Source: Frondihabitans sucicola (lineage in GTDB: Bacteria; Actinomycetota; Actinomycetes; Actinomycetales; Microbacteriaceae). Taken from it: a stretch of 64,000 nucleotides of DNA. The notes under the pieces are model-generated. The model did not search any database, was not told where the DNA came from, and saw only the letters and a program-made list of their open reading frames with translations. The stretch lies in NCBI RefSeq assembly GCF_030296615.1, contig NZ_AP027732.1, forward strand, positions 682,001-746,000. The letters are read 5' to 3'. Positions 17,230 to 26,275 of this stretch are shown here, piece by piece. Made by a program: the position numbers and the translations under genes. The stretch's first letter is position 1; the number at the start of each line of letters is the position of its first letter.

Positions 17230-18495
17230 ATGTCTTTGGAAAAGTCTCTTCGGCGTTCACGATGGCGCCTTCTGACCGAGAACAGAGACCTCTCGCTCTT
17301 CCTGTCGGCGAGCCTCGTCTCGCAGACGGGCGACTGGATCCTGGACACGGGAATGGCCTTTCAGGTCTATCTGCTCACGCATTCGACCTTGGCCTCTGCC
17401 GCGGTCATGCTGGCGACGCAGATTCCTCAGGTGGTCCTCGGCTCGGTCGCTGGGGTGATCGTGGATCGTCACGACAGGCGACGGATGATGATCGGGACGA
17501 ACGTGATCTCGGCCCTGGTCATCTGGCCGGTCGCCCTGGTGCAGGATTCCGGATCGGTGTGGATCATCCTCGTCGTCGCAGCGGTGACGAACTGCGTGTC
17601 ACCGTTCTTCTCGTCGGCCGAAGCCAGTCTCCTGCCCGGCCTGGCGAGGAGGCCGGAGAACTTCGTCACGGTCAACGCTCTGCACGCTCAGGTCAGGAAC
17701 GTGGCGCGGCTCATCGGCGCGGCTCTCGGCGGCATCCTCATCACCGTCGGAGGGCTGACCGCCCTGGCCGTCGCCGACACCGCCAGCTTCCTGGTCGCCG
17801 CCGTCCTCGTCGTCGCGATTCGGCATCGACTCGCGTCGACCCCGACTCGACGAACCGGCCTCCTCGCGGAGTGGCGCGCCGGCCTTGCCATCGTCCGGCA
17901 CAACCGAGTCCTCCTCGTCCTCGCCGCCTTCTTCCTCCTTCGCGGCGTCGGCGAGGGAGCAATGGGCACGCTCTTCGCGCCGTTCGTGAACGATGTCCTC
18001 GGGGCGGGCGGGAGCGTCTACGGAGCGATTCTCGCGGCCCAGGCGATCGGCGGCATCGTCGGTGGTCTCGTCATCACCCTCGCAGGACGCCGCGCGAGCC
18101 CGCGGAGGCTCTTCGCCTGGGGGACGCTCGCGTTCGGGATCCTGGATCTGGCGCTGTTCCTCTACCCGCTCATCGACGCGTCCTCCTGGCCGGCCGTGCT
18201 GCTCATCGCCGTCGTCGGAGTGCCCGGTGCCGCCCTCAACGCCGGCATGCTCACGCTGTTCCAAAGCACCACCGGCGACCTCACCCGCGGGCGAGTCTTC
18301 GGATTGCTCGTGAGCGCCGAGAACGCGACCATGCTGCTCAGCACCCTTCTCGCGGGAACCCTCGCCGGTAGCGTCGGGATCATCCCGGTGATCAGCACGC
18401 AGGGTGTCGTCTACGTTCTGACGAGCGTGATCGCCCTCACCGTCCTGTCCAGGCGACGCCGCTCCGGCGGCGTCCTCGTGTCCGAACCCGTTTGA
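17230..18495 (+). CDS. MFS transporter (MFS_3, drug-efflux type)
   Basis: Protein of 421 residues with about twelve membrane segments. After LLTENRDLSLFLSASLVSQTGDWILDTGMAFQVYLL comes the loop 2-3 motif GVIVDRHDRRRMMIGTN (about 80-96), and the second half begins at RGVGEGAMGTLFAPF. This is the EntS/macrolide-efflux-like branch. Substrate unknown. The start at 17230 is preferred because the in-frame residues before it fall in the inverted repeat. The ArsR-like regulator follows after about 24 bases, so pump and repressor are probably one transcript. Confidence 0.87.
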   Translation: MSLEKSLRRSRWRLLTENRDLSLFLSASLVSQTGDWILDTGMAFQVYLLTHSTLASAAVMLATQIPQVVLGSVAGVIVDRHDRRRMMIGTNVISALVIWPVALVQDSGSVWIILVVAAVTNCVSPFFSSAEASLLPGLARRPENFVTVNALHAQVRNVARLIGAALGGILITVGGLTALAVADTASFLVAAVLVVAIRHRLASTPTRRTGLLAEWRAGLAIVRHNRVLLVLAAFFLLRGVGEGAMGTLFAPFVNDVLGAGGSVYGAILAAQAIGGIVGGLVITLAGRRASPRRLFAWGTLAFGILDLALFLYPLIDASSWPAVLLIAVVGVPGAALNAGMLTLFQSTTGDLTRGRVFGLLVSAENATMLLSTLLAGTLAGSVGIIPVISTQGVVYVLTSVIALTVLSRRRRSGGVLVSEPV

Positions 18496-18518
18496 CATCC
18501 GGCCCCACGGCCCCGAAG

Positions 18519-19120
18519 ATGCGGAACATGCCCGTCCCTCCCCCGTCGGCACACGCACCGTCGACAACCCCCTGGCTCTGAGGGCGTTTGCGCATCCTCT
18601 TCGACGGAAGCTCTACGACCTCATCGCCCGGGAAGGCGCGCTGACCTCCGCCGATGCCGCACGGCTCCTCGACATCAGCCACGGCCTCGCGAGTCACCAC
18701 GTCCGTCAACTCGCGAAGTACGGCTTCGTCGAAGCCGCTGAGACCACCGACGCCCGTGCCCGTCCGTGGAGGGTCACATCGACCTCGTTCCACATCGAGT
18801 CGACGGACCCCGAATCGCGCGGCCCGGCGGACGTCCTCGAACGTCACACCGTCGAGGCGGCGGCGCGGGATCTCTCCGACTGGCAGAACAGGCGGGATCA
18901 CGAAGACCCCGGCTGGCAGTCGCTCGCCGGCACGAGGGAGAGCCTCCTGTACCTCACCCCCGATGAACTCCGCGACGTCCTCGATCAGTGGAGCAGGATC
19001 GTCACGCCCCTCGCGACCCGCAGACCCATAGGACACCACGATGAGCGGCCGGATGACGCCGCTCCCGTCGCTCTGACCCTCGTCGCCGTGCCGCTCGTCC
19101 GAACCGAACACGGCGGCTGA
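18519..19120 (+). pseudogene. ArsR-like winged-helix regulator, start region out of frame
   Basis: From about 18545 to the TGA at 19118 the frame encodes a good winged helix: NPLALRAFAHPLRRKLYDLI, then LTSADAARLLDISHGLASHHVRQLAKYGFVE, a C-terminal domain and LTLVAVPLVRTEHGG. No ATG or GTG exists in that frame upstream as far as the MFS stop. The ATG codons at 18519 and 18529 are out of frame. One extra C in the run near 18542 would join MRNMPVPP to the rest and give about 200 residues. It is probably intact in reality and represses the MFS pump just upstream. Confidence 0.7.
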
Positions 19121-19208
19121 GGGTCTCCTTCGCTTTTCGGGTCGACTGGCGCTCCTGCGTCGGCCGCGCCAAAGGTCCGCGCCGTGTTCCCGCGACAGGC
19201 GGTGGGGC

Positions 19209-19874
19209 TCACGCGCGCGGCAGAACGCCGACGAGTGCCGACGTGAGGGCACCCCGGAGAGCCTCGCCGAGGTCCAGGTCGAGCAGGCCGAGAGCGGGCT
19301 CGTCGGCGTAGGCGGCCACGAGGCTGGGTGGCGGCGGGACGTACGTCGACAGAGCACCCGCCGTGACGAGGGTCATGAGACAGAACCATTGCGCGGCGTC
19401 GCCGAGCTCGGGCACGTGGTGGCGAACGAGGTCGGACATGGTCGCGAGCTTCGTGAGGGAGGACCGCTTGTGCCGTTTGACGACCTCGACCGAGACGTTG
19501 TGCTCCAGGACGCCGCCCTGCGCGCCGAACAGGTCGCACAGGACGACCCGGGCCGCCAGCGACTGACTGAGGGTCTCGGCCAGCTGGATCGCTCGTGCTT
19601 CGGGCGCCGATCGTCTGTCGATCCTCGCGTCGAGCTCGTCGGCCAGCGCGGTGAGCCAGCTTCCGAGGAAGTCGTCCAGCAGTTCGAGGAGCACGGCCTC
19701 GCGAGACTCGAAATAACGCAGGACGTTCGACTTCGCCAGGCCCACTCGCCGACTCAGTTCGTTGAGGCTCACGTCTGCGACGGGCATCTCGTCGAGCATC
19801 GCCGCGGCTGTGTCAAGGATCGCTCGGCGGCGGATCTCTCGCTGCTCATCGCTTCGCGCCCGCTGGAAAGTCAC
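19209..19874 (-). CDS. TetR family transcriptional regulator
   Basis: Protein of 221 residues. The DNA-binding domain is AILDTAAAMLDEMPVADVSLNELSRRVGLAKSNVLRYFESREAV (about 18-61). The ligand domain is longer than usual and ends GALTSALVGVLPRA. It is divergent from the SDR gene at 19973. The gap holds two GACC-N3-GGTC sites spaced 22 bases, i.e. two helical turns, as expected for a TetR dimer pair covering both promoters. Confidence 0.88.
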   Translation of the reverse strand: MTFQRARSDEQREIRRRAILDTAAAMLDEMPVADVSLNELSRRVGLAKSNVLRYFESREAVLLELLDDFLGSWLTALADELDARIDRRSAPEARAIQLAETLSQSLAARVVLCDLFGAQGGVLEHNVSVEVVKRHKRSSLTKLATMSDLVRHHVPELGDAAQWFCLMTLVTAGALSTYVPPPPSLVAAYADEPALGLLDLDLGEALRGALTSALVGVLPRA

Positions 19875-19893
19875 CGCCTCAGCCTAACTTAAA

Positions 19894-19926
19894 GACCCCC
19901 GGTCCCTTGTTATAAGACCGGCGGTC
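19894..19926. promoter_or_regulatory. Two TetR operators GACC-N3-GGTC, 22 bases apart
   Basis: GACCCCCGGTC at 19894-19904 and GACCGGCGGTC at 19916-19926, with flanking AAG on the left and a pyrimidine-rich right side. A weaker third half-site, GACCGATAGT, begins at 19947. All lie between the TetR start (19874) and the SDR start (19973). Confidence 0.7.
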
Positions 19927-19972
19927 CTTTATGCTCGCAAATAACAGACCGATAGTTTTTTAGGAGAGTGGC

Positions 19973-20875
19973 ATGAGCGACGACTGGACCGAACAACGAA
20001 TCCCGGATCAGCGAGACCGGGTCGCGATCGTGACCGGCGGCAACACCGGCCTGGGCTTCGAGACCGCCCGAATGCTCGCAGCGCGCGGAGCAACGGTCGT
20101 CCTGGCCGTTCGTGACGTGGAAAAAGGCAGGAGGGCCGCCGCCCGCATGACCGGCGACGTCGCCGTCCAGGCGCTCGATCTGACGTCGCTGGAGTCCGTC
20201 CGGTCCGCGGCCGCCGATCTGCGAGCCAGTCATCCCCGCATCGACCTTCTGATCAACAATGCCGGCGTGATGTACACGCCCAAGCAGACCACCGTCGACG
20301 GCTTCGAGCTGCAGTTCGCGACCAACCACCTCGGACACTTCGCTCTCACCGGCCTCTTGCTCGACCAGCTCCTCCCCGTCCCCGGTTCCCGCGTCGTCAC
20401 GGTGAGCAGCACCGGCCACCGCATCCGGGCCGCAATCCACTTCGACGACCTGAACTGGGAGCGTTCCTACAGCCGCGCCGCCGCGTACGGCCAGGCCAAG
20501 CTCGCCAACCTGATGTTCACGTACGAACTGCAGCGCCGCCTGGCAGGGCACGGCACCACCGTCGCGGTGGCCACTCATCCCGGCGTCTCCAACACCGACC
20601 TCGCCCGCAACACGCCCGCAGCGCTTCGACTCCCCCTCACGGTGCTGGCGCCGCTCCTCACGCAGAGGCCCGAGATGGGCGCCCTTCCCACACTGCGCGC
20701 GGCCACCGACCCGGCTGTCATCGGCGGTCAGTACTACGGCCCCGGCGACCGGCGTGAGACCCGGGGCTATCCGAAGGTGGTCACCTCCAGCCCGGACTCC
20801 TACGACCAGGACACCCAGCAGCGGCTGTGGACCGTCTCCGAGGAACTCACCGGGGTGACGTTTCCGCTGCGGTGA
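19973..20875 (+). CDS. SDR family oxidoreductase (retinol dehydrogenase/WWOX-like)
   Basis: Short-chain dehydrogenase of 300 residues. Cofactor motif TGGNTGLGFETARMLAARGA (about 21-40), NNAG at about 95-98, catalytic Ser in TVSSTGHRI and the YGQAK form of YxxxK. The FATNHLGHF segment and length are typical of the retinol-dehydrogenase-like bacterial group, which reduces carbonyls with NADPH. An AGGAG site precedes the ATG. It is divergent from the TetR gene at 19209 and probably induced by that regulator's ligand. Confidence 0.9.
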   Translation: MSDDWTEQRIPDQRDRVAIVTGGNTGLGFETARMLAARGATVVLAVRDVEKGRRAAARMTGDVAVQALDLTSLESVRSAAADLRASHPRIDLLINNAGVMYTPKQTTVDGFELQFATNHLGHFALTGLLLDQLLPVPGSRVVTVSSTGHRIRAAIHFDDLNWERSYSRAAAYGQAKLANLMFTYELQRRLAGHGTTVAVATHPGVSNTDLARNTPAALRLPLTVLAPLLTQRPEMGALPTLRAATDPAVIGGQYYGPGDRRETRGYPKVVTSSPDSYDQDTQQRLWTVSEELTGVTFPLR

Positions 20876-20914
20876 GGCGGAAGGTGCCGAACCCCGCCAC
20901 CCTCTTCGCTGGCG

Positions 20915-22093
20915 TCACGACGACAGGGTCGTCGCCGACGGAGCGAAAGTGGGAACCGGCATCGAGATCCCTCCGGCCAGGGCCGACTCGTGGGCGACGA
21001 TGCCCGGCGCCGTCCACTCGGCGGACCGGATGGCATCGACGCGAGGCGACCGAGCGCTCACGATGCTGTCCACGAACTCGTGGACGAGATACGGGTGCGA
21101 TCCACTGTGGTGGGAGGCCACGTCGACGGGCCTCGGCATGCCCGGCAGCAGAACGCGGGACGGTCGGACGAACTGTCTCAGCTCGGGCGGAAGGAGCTCG
21201 GGGAAATCCGACGGGGTGAGCGAGGTCGACGTGATCGGGTTGCCGCGCTGGCCGCCGGCCGGGCGGACCATGTCGTACTGCGTCAGGTCGCCCTCGTTGT
21301 CTTCGGGCCATTCGATGCCCCGGTGCTCGCCGTAGAGCGCGAAGCCCTCGAGATAGCTCCGCGCCGTCTGGAAGAACGACATCGTGATGTCGGCGAGAGC
21401 GTCGGACCCGGTCAAGCGGAACAGACCGACCTCTGCCGGAAAAGGATTGTCGAATTCTCCGGCCTGACGGTCAGAGGTCAGTCGTCCTGCCCCGTGCGCC
21501 TGGACGGTGGCGACGGTCGTGCCCAGCATCGCCAGCACCGGGGACAGCGCGTGGGTCAGGTAGTGCATCGGCGGGTACCCCTGCCAGTACGACGGGAACC
21601 CGTCGAGGTTCTGGATGTGCGTGCCTCGATATAGGGTCAGGTCGCCGATCTCGCCGGCCCGGTACATCCGGTCGACGGTCAAGTACTCCCGGCCGTAGAC
21701 GGACGTCTCCATCATCATGTAGTTCGTGCCCGCTGCCTCGCGAGCGCGGATGATACGTGCGATGTCGGCGAGCGAGGTCGCCATCGGCACGGCACAGGCG
21801 CAGTGCTTGCCGGCCTCGAGAACCGCCACCGACATGTCCGCGTGGAACTGAACGGGCGCCAGGATGTGGACGGCGTCGACGGTCGGATCGGCGAGCACAC
21901 CGGCGATGTCGGCAGAGGAGTCCGTCACACCGAATCGCTCCTTGACCTCTCGGAGGCGAGCCGCATCGGGTTCGACGAGCACCACTCTCGCGACGTCGGG
22001 GTGACTGAGGTAGATCGGCACGAAGTCCTGACCGAAGCCGAGACCGACGACGGCTACGGTGAGGCCCGCGCCCGCGGTTGCTGCGCTCGTCAT
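20915..22093 (-). CDS. Gfo/Idh/MocA family oxidoreductase
   Basis: Protein of 392 residues. The N-terminal Rossmann domain begins TVAVVGLGFGQDFVPIYLSHPDVARVVLVEPDAARL (about 11-46) and has a modified EKP-like region reading ACAVPMATSLADI, so the usual catalytic Lys is not obvious. The C-terminal domain contains MHYLTHALSPVLAMLG and a long sugar-type loop. Family members oxidise or epimerise sugars and cyclitols with NAD(P). It is the last gene of the seven-gene operon led by the binding protein at 27540 and overlaps the EthD gene by four bases. Confidence 0.87.
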   Translation of the reverse strand: MTSAATAGAGLTVAVVGLGFGQDFVPIYLSHPDVARVVLVEPDAARLREVKERFGVTDSSADIAGVLADPTVDAVHILAPVQFHADMSVAVLEAGKHCACAVPMATSLADIARIIRAREAAGTNYMMMETSVYGREYLTVDRMYRAGEIGDLTLYRGTHIQNLDGFPSYWQGYPPMHYLTHALSPVLAMLGTTVATVQAHGAGRLTSDRQAGEFDNPFPAEVGLFRLTGSDALADITMSFFQTARSYLEGFALYGEHRGIEWPEDNEGDLTQYDMVRPAGGQRGNPITSTSLTPSDFPELLPPELRQFVRPSRVLLPGMPRPVDVASHHSGSHPYLVHEFVDSIVSARSPRVDAIRSAEWTAPGIVAHESALAGGISMPVPTFAPSATTLSS

Positions 22094-22416
22094 ACCAGCG
22101 TCACCTCGAGCTCGTCCCCCGTTAGGAACTCCACCGAGCCGGTGACGAAGTTCTCGAGATCCTGATTCGCTCGCACCCCCTCCGGTGACGCCATGATCGA
22201 CTTCATCGCCTCGGCCGACTCCGCGTAGAGCTCGGCGACGAGGATGTAGCGGGACGCCGCACCGTCGTCGTTCGATGGCGCCGGATCGATCCACGACAGG
22301 TTCCAGCCCGTGAGACCCTTCATCTTCCGAGCGATCGGAATGTGGGTCTCTTCGTAGTACCGCCGAAACGCCACCGGATCGGCGGGGGCGCCGTAGAGAA
22401 TGGTCATCCTGTACAC
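22090..22416 (-). CDS. EthD family reductase/small dimeric alpha-beta barrel protein
   Basis: Protein of 108 residues beginning YRMTILYGAPADPVAFRRYYEETHIPIARKMKG, the EthD signature (Y-x-x-x-H-x-P in YYEETHIPIA, residues about 20-29), and ending in a second beta-alpha-beta repeat. EthD-like proteins assist or catalyse small aromatic or sugar transformations; no fixed reaction is known. It overlaps the downstream dehydrogenase gene and lies 12 bases after the TIM-barrel gene, so it belongs to the same operon. Confidence 0.85.
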   Translation of the reverse strand: MYRMTILYGAPADPVAFRRYYEETHIPIARKMKGLTGWNLSWIDPAPSNDDGAASRYILVAELYAESAEAMKSIMASPEGVRANQDLENFVTGSVEFLTGDELEVTLV

Positions 22417-22428
22417 GGTCTTCTCTTT

Positions 22429-23271
22429 CTACTGCCGGGTGAAGGTCGGAAGGGAGATGCGGGTGTACTTCGACATGTGTTCGACCATGGCGACTTCGGT
22501 CGGCAGTCGTTCCATGCTCGATGCGCCGAGGAACCCGTGGACGCCCGGCACGGAGCCGATCACCTCGGCCGCCTCGTCGGGGCTGTAGATCGGACCACCG
22601 TGGGCGACGATGATCACGTCGGGGTTGCCTGCGCGTGCAGCCGAAGCGAGAGCGTCGACCTTCGTCTTCGCCTCGTCCAGGGTCATGGCCGTCTTGGCGC
22701 CGATCATGCCGGCGGTCGTCAGGCCCATGTGGGGCACCACGACGTCGGCGCCCGCCTCGGCCATCATCAGCGCTTCGTCGTCGTTCGCCACGTACGCGCA
22801 CGTGAAGAGGTCGAGGTCGTGAGCTTCGTGGATCATCTCCGCCTCTTTGTAGAACCCCAACCCGGTCTCTTCGAGGTTGGCACGGATGATGCCGTCGAAG
22901 AGGGCCACCGTCGGGTAGTTCTGGACTCCGGAGAATCCGGCGTCCTTCACGTCGCGCAAGAACTTCGGCATGAGCCGGAACGGATCGGTGCCGCACACGC
23001 CCGCGACCACAGGAATGTGGTCGACGACCGGCAGGATCTCCGCCCCCATGTCCATCATGATCTGATTGGCGTCGCCGTAGGGCATGAGCCCCGCCATCGA
23101 GCTCCGGCCGGCCATCCGGTAGCGCCCGGAGTTGTAGACGACGATGAAGTCGAGACCGGCTGCTTCGGAGCACTTCGCCGAGAGGCCCGTTCCGGCGCCG
23201 CCGCCGATGATGGGATGCCCCGAGGCGATCTTGCTGCGGAGCCGCGCCATGATTTCTGTTCGTGAGGTCAT
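22429..23271 (-). CDS. Phosphoenolpyruvate hydrolase family protein (TIM barrel, PF09370-type)
   Basis: Protein of 280 residues that matches the TIM-barrel family whose members are called PEP-hydrolase-like and which forms the C-terminal half of the tomato Tm-1 protein. Seen are the N-terminal IIGGGAGTGLSAKCSEAAGLDFIVVYNSGRYRMAGR (about 21-56), GVCGTDPFR, NYPTVALFDG and the C-terminal VHGFLGASSMERLPTE. The actual reaction is not firmly known. It overlaps the Tm-1-like gene (stop of one in start of the other), as in other bacterial operons where the two Tm-1 halves are separate genes. Confidence 0.87.
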   Translation of the reverse strand: MTSRTEIMARLRSKIASGHPIIGGGAGTGLSAKCSEAAGLDFIVVYNSGRYRMAGRSSMAGLMPYGDANQIMMDMGAEILPVVDHIPVVAGVCGTDPFRLMPKFLRDVKDAGFSGVQNYPTVALFDGIIRANLEETGLGFYKEAEMIHEAHDLDLFTCAYVANDDEALMMAEAGADVVVPHMGLTTAGMIGAKTAMTLDEAKTKVDALASAARAGNPDVIIVAHGGPIYSPDEAAEVIGSVPGVHGFLGASSMERLPTEVAMVEHMSKYTRISLPTFTRQ

Positions 23272-24508
23272 TGCTTGTCACCTTTCTGACTGGCGAGGGC
23301 ACGGAAGAGTGCCTGGGAGATCGCGTCGGCGAACCGCGGATCGTTGAGAGCGGCATCGTGGACCACGAGCGGGATCCTGTCGCTCAGATTCACCTGGAGT
23401 GCGTCGATGAGCGCCTCATCGGCGTCGGCGTCGTGGAACGGGCCGCCGGGCTCGGAGATCTGCGAAAATCCCCGACGCGGGACGTGGACCTCGGCGAACG
23501 CCGTCGACCGGTTGATCCTCTCGGCCAGCTCGCGGCCGAGCAGCGCACATTCCGGGGCCGTGGTCCGCATGAGCGTGACGGCGGGATTGTGGGCGAGGAG
23601 TCGACGGTCGGCGTAGCGAGCGGGCACCGTGTCCGCCGGCCCGAAATTGACCATGTCGAGCGCTCCGACGCTCACCACCTGCGGTACTCCGACGTCCGCG
23701 GCAGCCGTGAGGCGCTCGGGGCCCGCGGAGCAGACCCCGCCGAACAACTCGTCGGCGAGCTCGGTCGTCGTGATGTCGGCAACCGCCGAGAAAGAACCCG
23801 AACGGATCAGCGCCTCCAGACCGCGGCCCCCACGCCGTTCGCGTGGAAGGTGTGGCCCTCGACGCCGGCGAGCGCCAGCGCATCGAGAACGGCGCTCACG
23901 CACGCTGTGGTCACGCCGAACATGCTGCATCCCACGAGCGGTCGATCATCCGCTCCCGCGGGCTGCGACAGGCCGTGAACCATGCCCGCCAATGCGTCGG
24001 CCGCGCGGGCCAGGACGACCGAGCTGATCGAGTTGAGGCCCGCAAGGTCGACCACCGGATAGATCATCGTCAGGTCGCTCGTGCCGAGGTACGGGCGGGT
24101 GTCTCCGGCCACGATGGTCGAGACGAGCATTTTGGGCGTCCCGAACGGGACCTCCGGGGCGACGCGGCTCATGACGTACCCGGCATTGGAGCCGCCGAGG
24201 ACGAGCAGCCCCGAGACGGCGCCTCGGGCGACGAGACCGCGCGCGAGAACACTCGCCCCCTGCGCCATGGCCGTCATCGCCTTACCGCGGTCGGCGGAGC
24301 GAATCAGCTCGTCGAGGGTCGTGCCTCCGGCTCGGGCAACCGATGCGCGGTCGATGTCCGCCGTCGTCCGAGGGGTGCCGAGAACACCGACGTCCATCTT
24401 CACGGAGGCGATCCCCCTTTCGGCGAGACGGCGACTCACGAAGTCGTACTCCTCCGCCTTGGTGTCGAGGGCACCGACGAGCAGGATCGTGGCTGGGATC
24501 GAGTCCAT
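23268..24508 (-). pseudogene. Tm-1-like ATP-binding domain protein (UPF0261), one frameshift
   Basis: About 413 residues when joined. The N-terminal part begins ILLVGALDTKAEEYDFVSRRL, the UPF0261/Tm-1 start, with glycine-rich LLVLGGSNAG and GCSMFGVTT motifs (about 101-205). At about 23828 the frame breaks; the C-terminal half continues as GRGLEALIRSGSFSAVADITTTELADELFGG to QALFRALASQKGDKQ. One more C in the 5-C run there repairs it. In tomato Tm-1 the same domain binds ATP and tobamovirus replicase; the bacterial role is unknown. The neighbouring PEP-hydrolase-like gene is the other half of Tm-1. The operon context implies a step in sugar or acid catabolism. Confidence 0.83.
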
Positions 24509-24513
24509 GTCGC

Positions 24514-25340
24514 CTACTTCACAGCACCCAGCGAGAGACCGTTGACGAGTCTCTTCTGGGCCAGGATGAAGACGATCAGCAGGGGCAGGGACGTCAGGAC
24601 CGCCAAGGCCATCAGCCCGTTCCAGTTCGCCGAGTAGGTCGAGTTCTGCTGGGCGAGGAGGGCGCTCACCGGCAGTGTCGTTCCTTCGGGAAGGAAGTTG
24701 ATCGCGTAGACGAACTCCCCCACGCCGAGATGAAGATCACGCACATCACGGTCACGATGCCGTTCGCCAGCATGGGCACGGTGATCCGACGGAAGGTCTG
24801 GAAGGTACTCGCTCCGTCGATCTCCGCCGCTTCGTAGAGGGCGGCGGGGATCGACAGGACGAACGGCCGCAGAAGCATGATCGAGAAGGGCAGGAGCAGG
24901 GCGATGTCGGCGAGGATCAGGCCCGGCAGCGTGCCCAGAAGCTTCCACTGCGCCAGCACGCTGTAGAGCGGGATCACCGTCATCGGCTGCGGCACCATCT
25001 GCAGCACGAGAAAGGAAGCGAGGACCACGGCGATGATTCTGTTCCAGGTCGGCGTGATCCTGCGGGCCAGCGCGAACGCGGCCGGCACACCGACCAGCAG
25101 CACCACGACCGTCACGAAGACCCCGATCTGCAGGGAGGTCAGAATGGCTCCGACGCCCTGCCCGATCACTTTCTCGTAGGTCGCGAACGTCGGCGTGAAG
25201 ATCAGGGAGTTCGGGGCGCGCAGGATGTCGTCGTTGGTCTTGAGGGACGTGATCACGATCCAGAGCAGGGGCAGCAGATAGACGAGGCCGATGACGACCT
25301 TCAGGACGGTGAAGACGCGCCGCGTCGATGTGCCGATCAT
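24514..25340 (-). pseudogene. Carbohydrate ABC transporter permease (MalG-type), one frameshift
   Basis: About 275 residues when joined. Six membrane segments; the EAA loop reads ALYEAAEIDGASTFQTFRRITVPML (about 177-201). The frame breaks at about 24720, after CVIFISAWG; the other frame continues EFVYAINFLPEGTTLPVSALLA to VNGLSLGAVK, a perfect MalG-type C-terminus. Adding one base to the 5-C run spanning 24717-24721 joins them, so an assembly error is likely. Its start overlaps the stop of the first permease gene; the Tm-1-like gene starts 5 bases after its stop. Confidence 0.85.
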
Positions 25341-26275
25341 TCTTCGGGCTCCTGTCGAATGCTTCGGACGTAGGGGATGGCGAACAGGGCGACGGCGAGC
25401 ATCGAGATGACGGCGATCGTCGCGCCCGTGCTCATGTCGAAGTTCGAGAACGCCGTGTAGTAGGAGAGCACCGGCAGCGTGTTCGTGGCCGTGCCGGGAC
25501 CGCCCTGAGTGAGGACGTAGAAGAAATCGAAGCTCTTGAATGCGTAGAGCACCGTAAGGATCCCCAGGATCCACATGGTCGGCCTCAGAAGCGGCAGGAC
25601 GACCGCGAACTGGGTGCGCCAGTAGCCCGCACCGTCGATCGCCGCCGCTTCGATCACCTCGGGGGTGATCGCGAGGAGACCTCCCCGCAGGATCAGCGCC
25701 GAGAACGGGATACCCGCCCAGGCGACGACGGCCGCGACCGTCCAGAGCGCGAGACCCGGAGAGCTCAGCCACGACACCGGGTGAAGTCCCACCGAGTGAA
25801 GGATCGTGTTGACGGCACCCGAATCGTCGAGCAGGAACTTCCACACGCTGCCGCTCACGATCGGCGGCAACGCCCAGACGAAGACCATGATGCCGAGCAC
25901 GACGTTGGTGATGCGTCCCGTGGTCGACAGGACCGAGGCGACGAGGAAGCCGACGATGAGGTTGACCGCGAGAAGGGCGGCGGCGAGGCCGGCCGTCCGG
26001 GCGAGGCCCCGCCAGAACTCCGGCAGGCCGAACACGGTGCCGAAGTTGGCGAAGCCGACCCAGTTCCAGACGCCCACGATGTTGCTCGGGCCGACGTCGC
26101 TGAACGCCATCCGGACCAACACGAAGATCGGATAGGCCGCGAACGCCAGGAGGATGACCACCGCCGGCACGAGGTAACCGAGCGGGATCTTCCGCACGAG
26201 ACGGTGCGACCGCCGCGGCCCCGGCCCCGCCGTCGAGTCGAAGGCCCGAGGTTTCTCTTTGGCGATGACACTCAC
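25337..26275 (-). CDS. Sugar ABC transporter permease (MalF/UgpA-type)
   Basis: Protein of 312 residues from a GTG at 26275 that overlaps the stop of the binding-protein gene by four bases. Six membrane segments; EAA loop VIEAAAIDGAGYWRTQFAVVLPLLRP (about 206-231), then DFFYVLTQGGPGTATNTL, a standard MalF-type signature. It forms a heterodimer with the next permease. Confidence 0.9.
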   Translation of the reverse strand: MSVIAKEKPRAFDSTAGPGPRRSHRLVRKIPLGYLVPAVVILLAFAAYPIFVLVRMAFSDVGPSNIVGVWNWVGFANFGTVFGLPEFWRGLARTAGLAAALLAVNLIVGFLVASVLSTTGRITNVVLGIMVFVWALPPIVSGSVWKFLLDDSGAVNTILHSVGLHPVSWLSSPGLALWTVAAVVAWAGIPFSALILRGGLLAITPEVIEAAAIDGAGYWRTQFAVVLPLLRPTMWILGILTVLYAFKSFDFFYVLTQGGPGTATNTLPVLSYYTAFSNFDMSTGATIAVISMLAVALFAIPYVRSIRQEPEE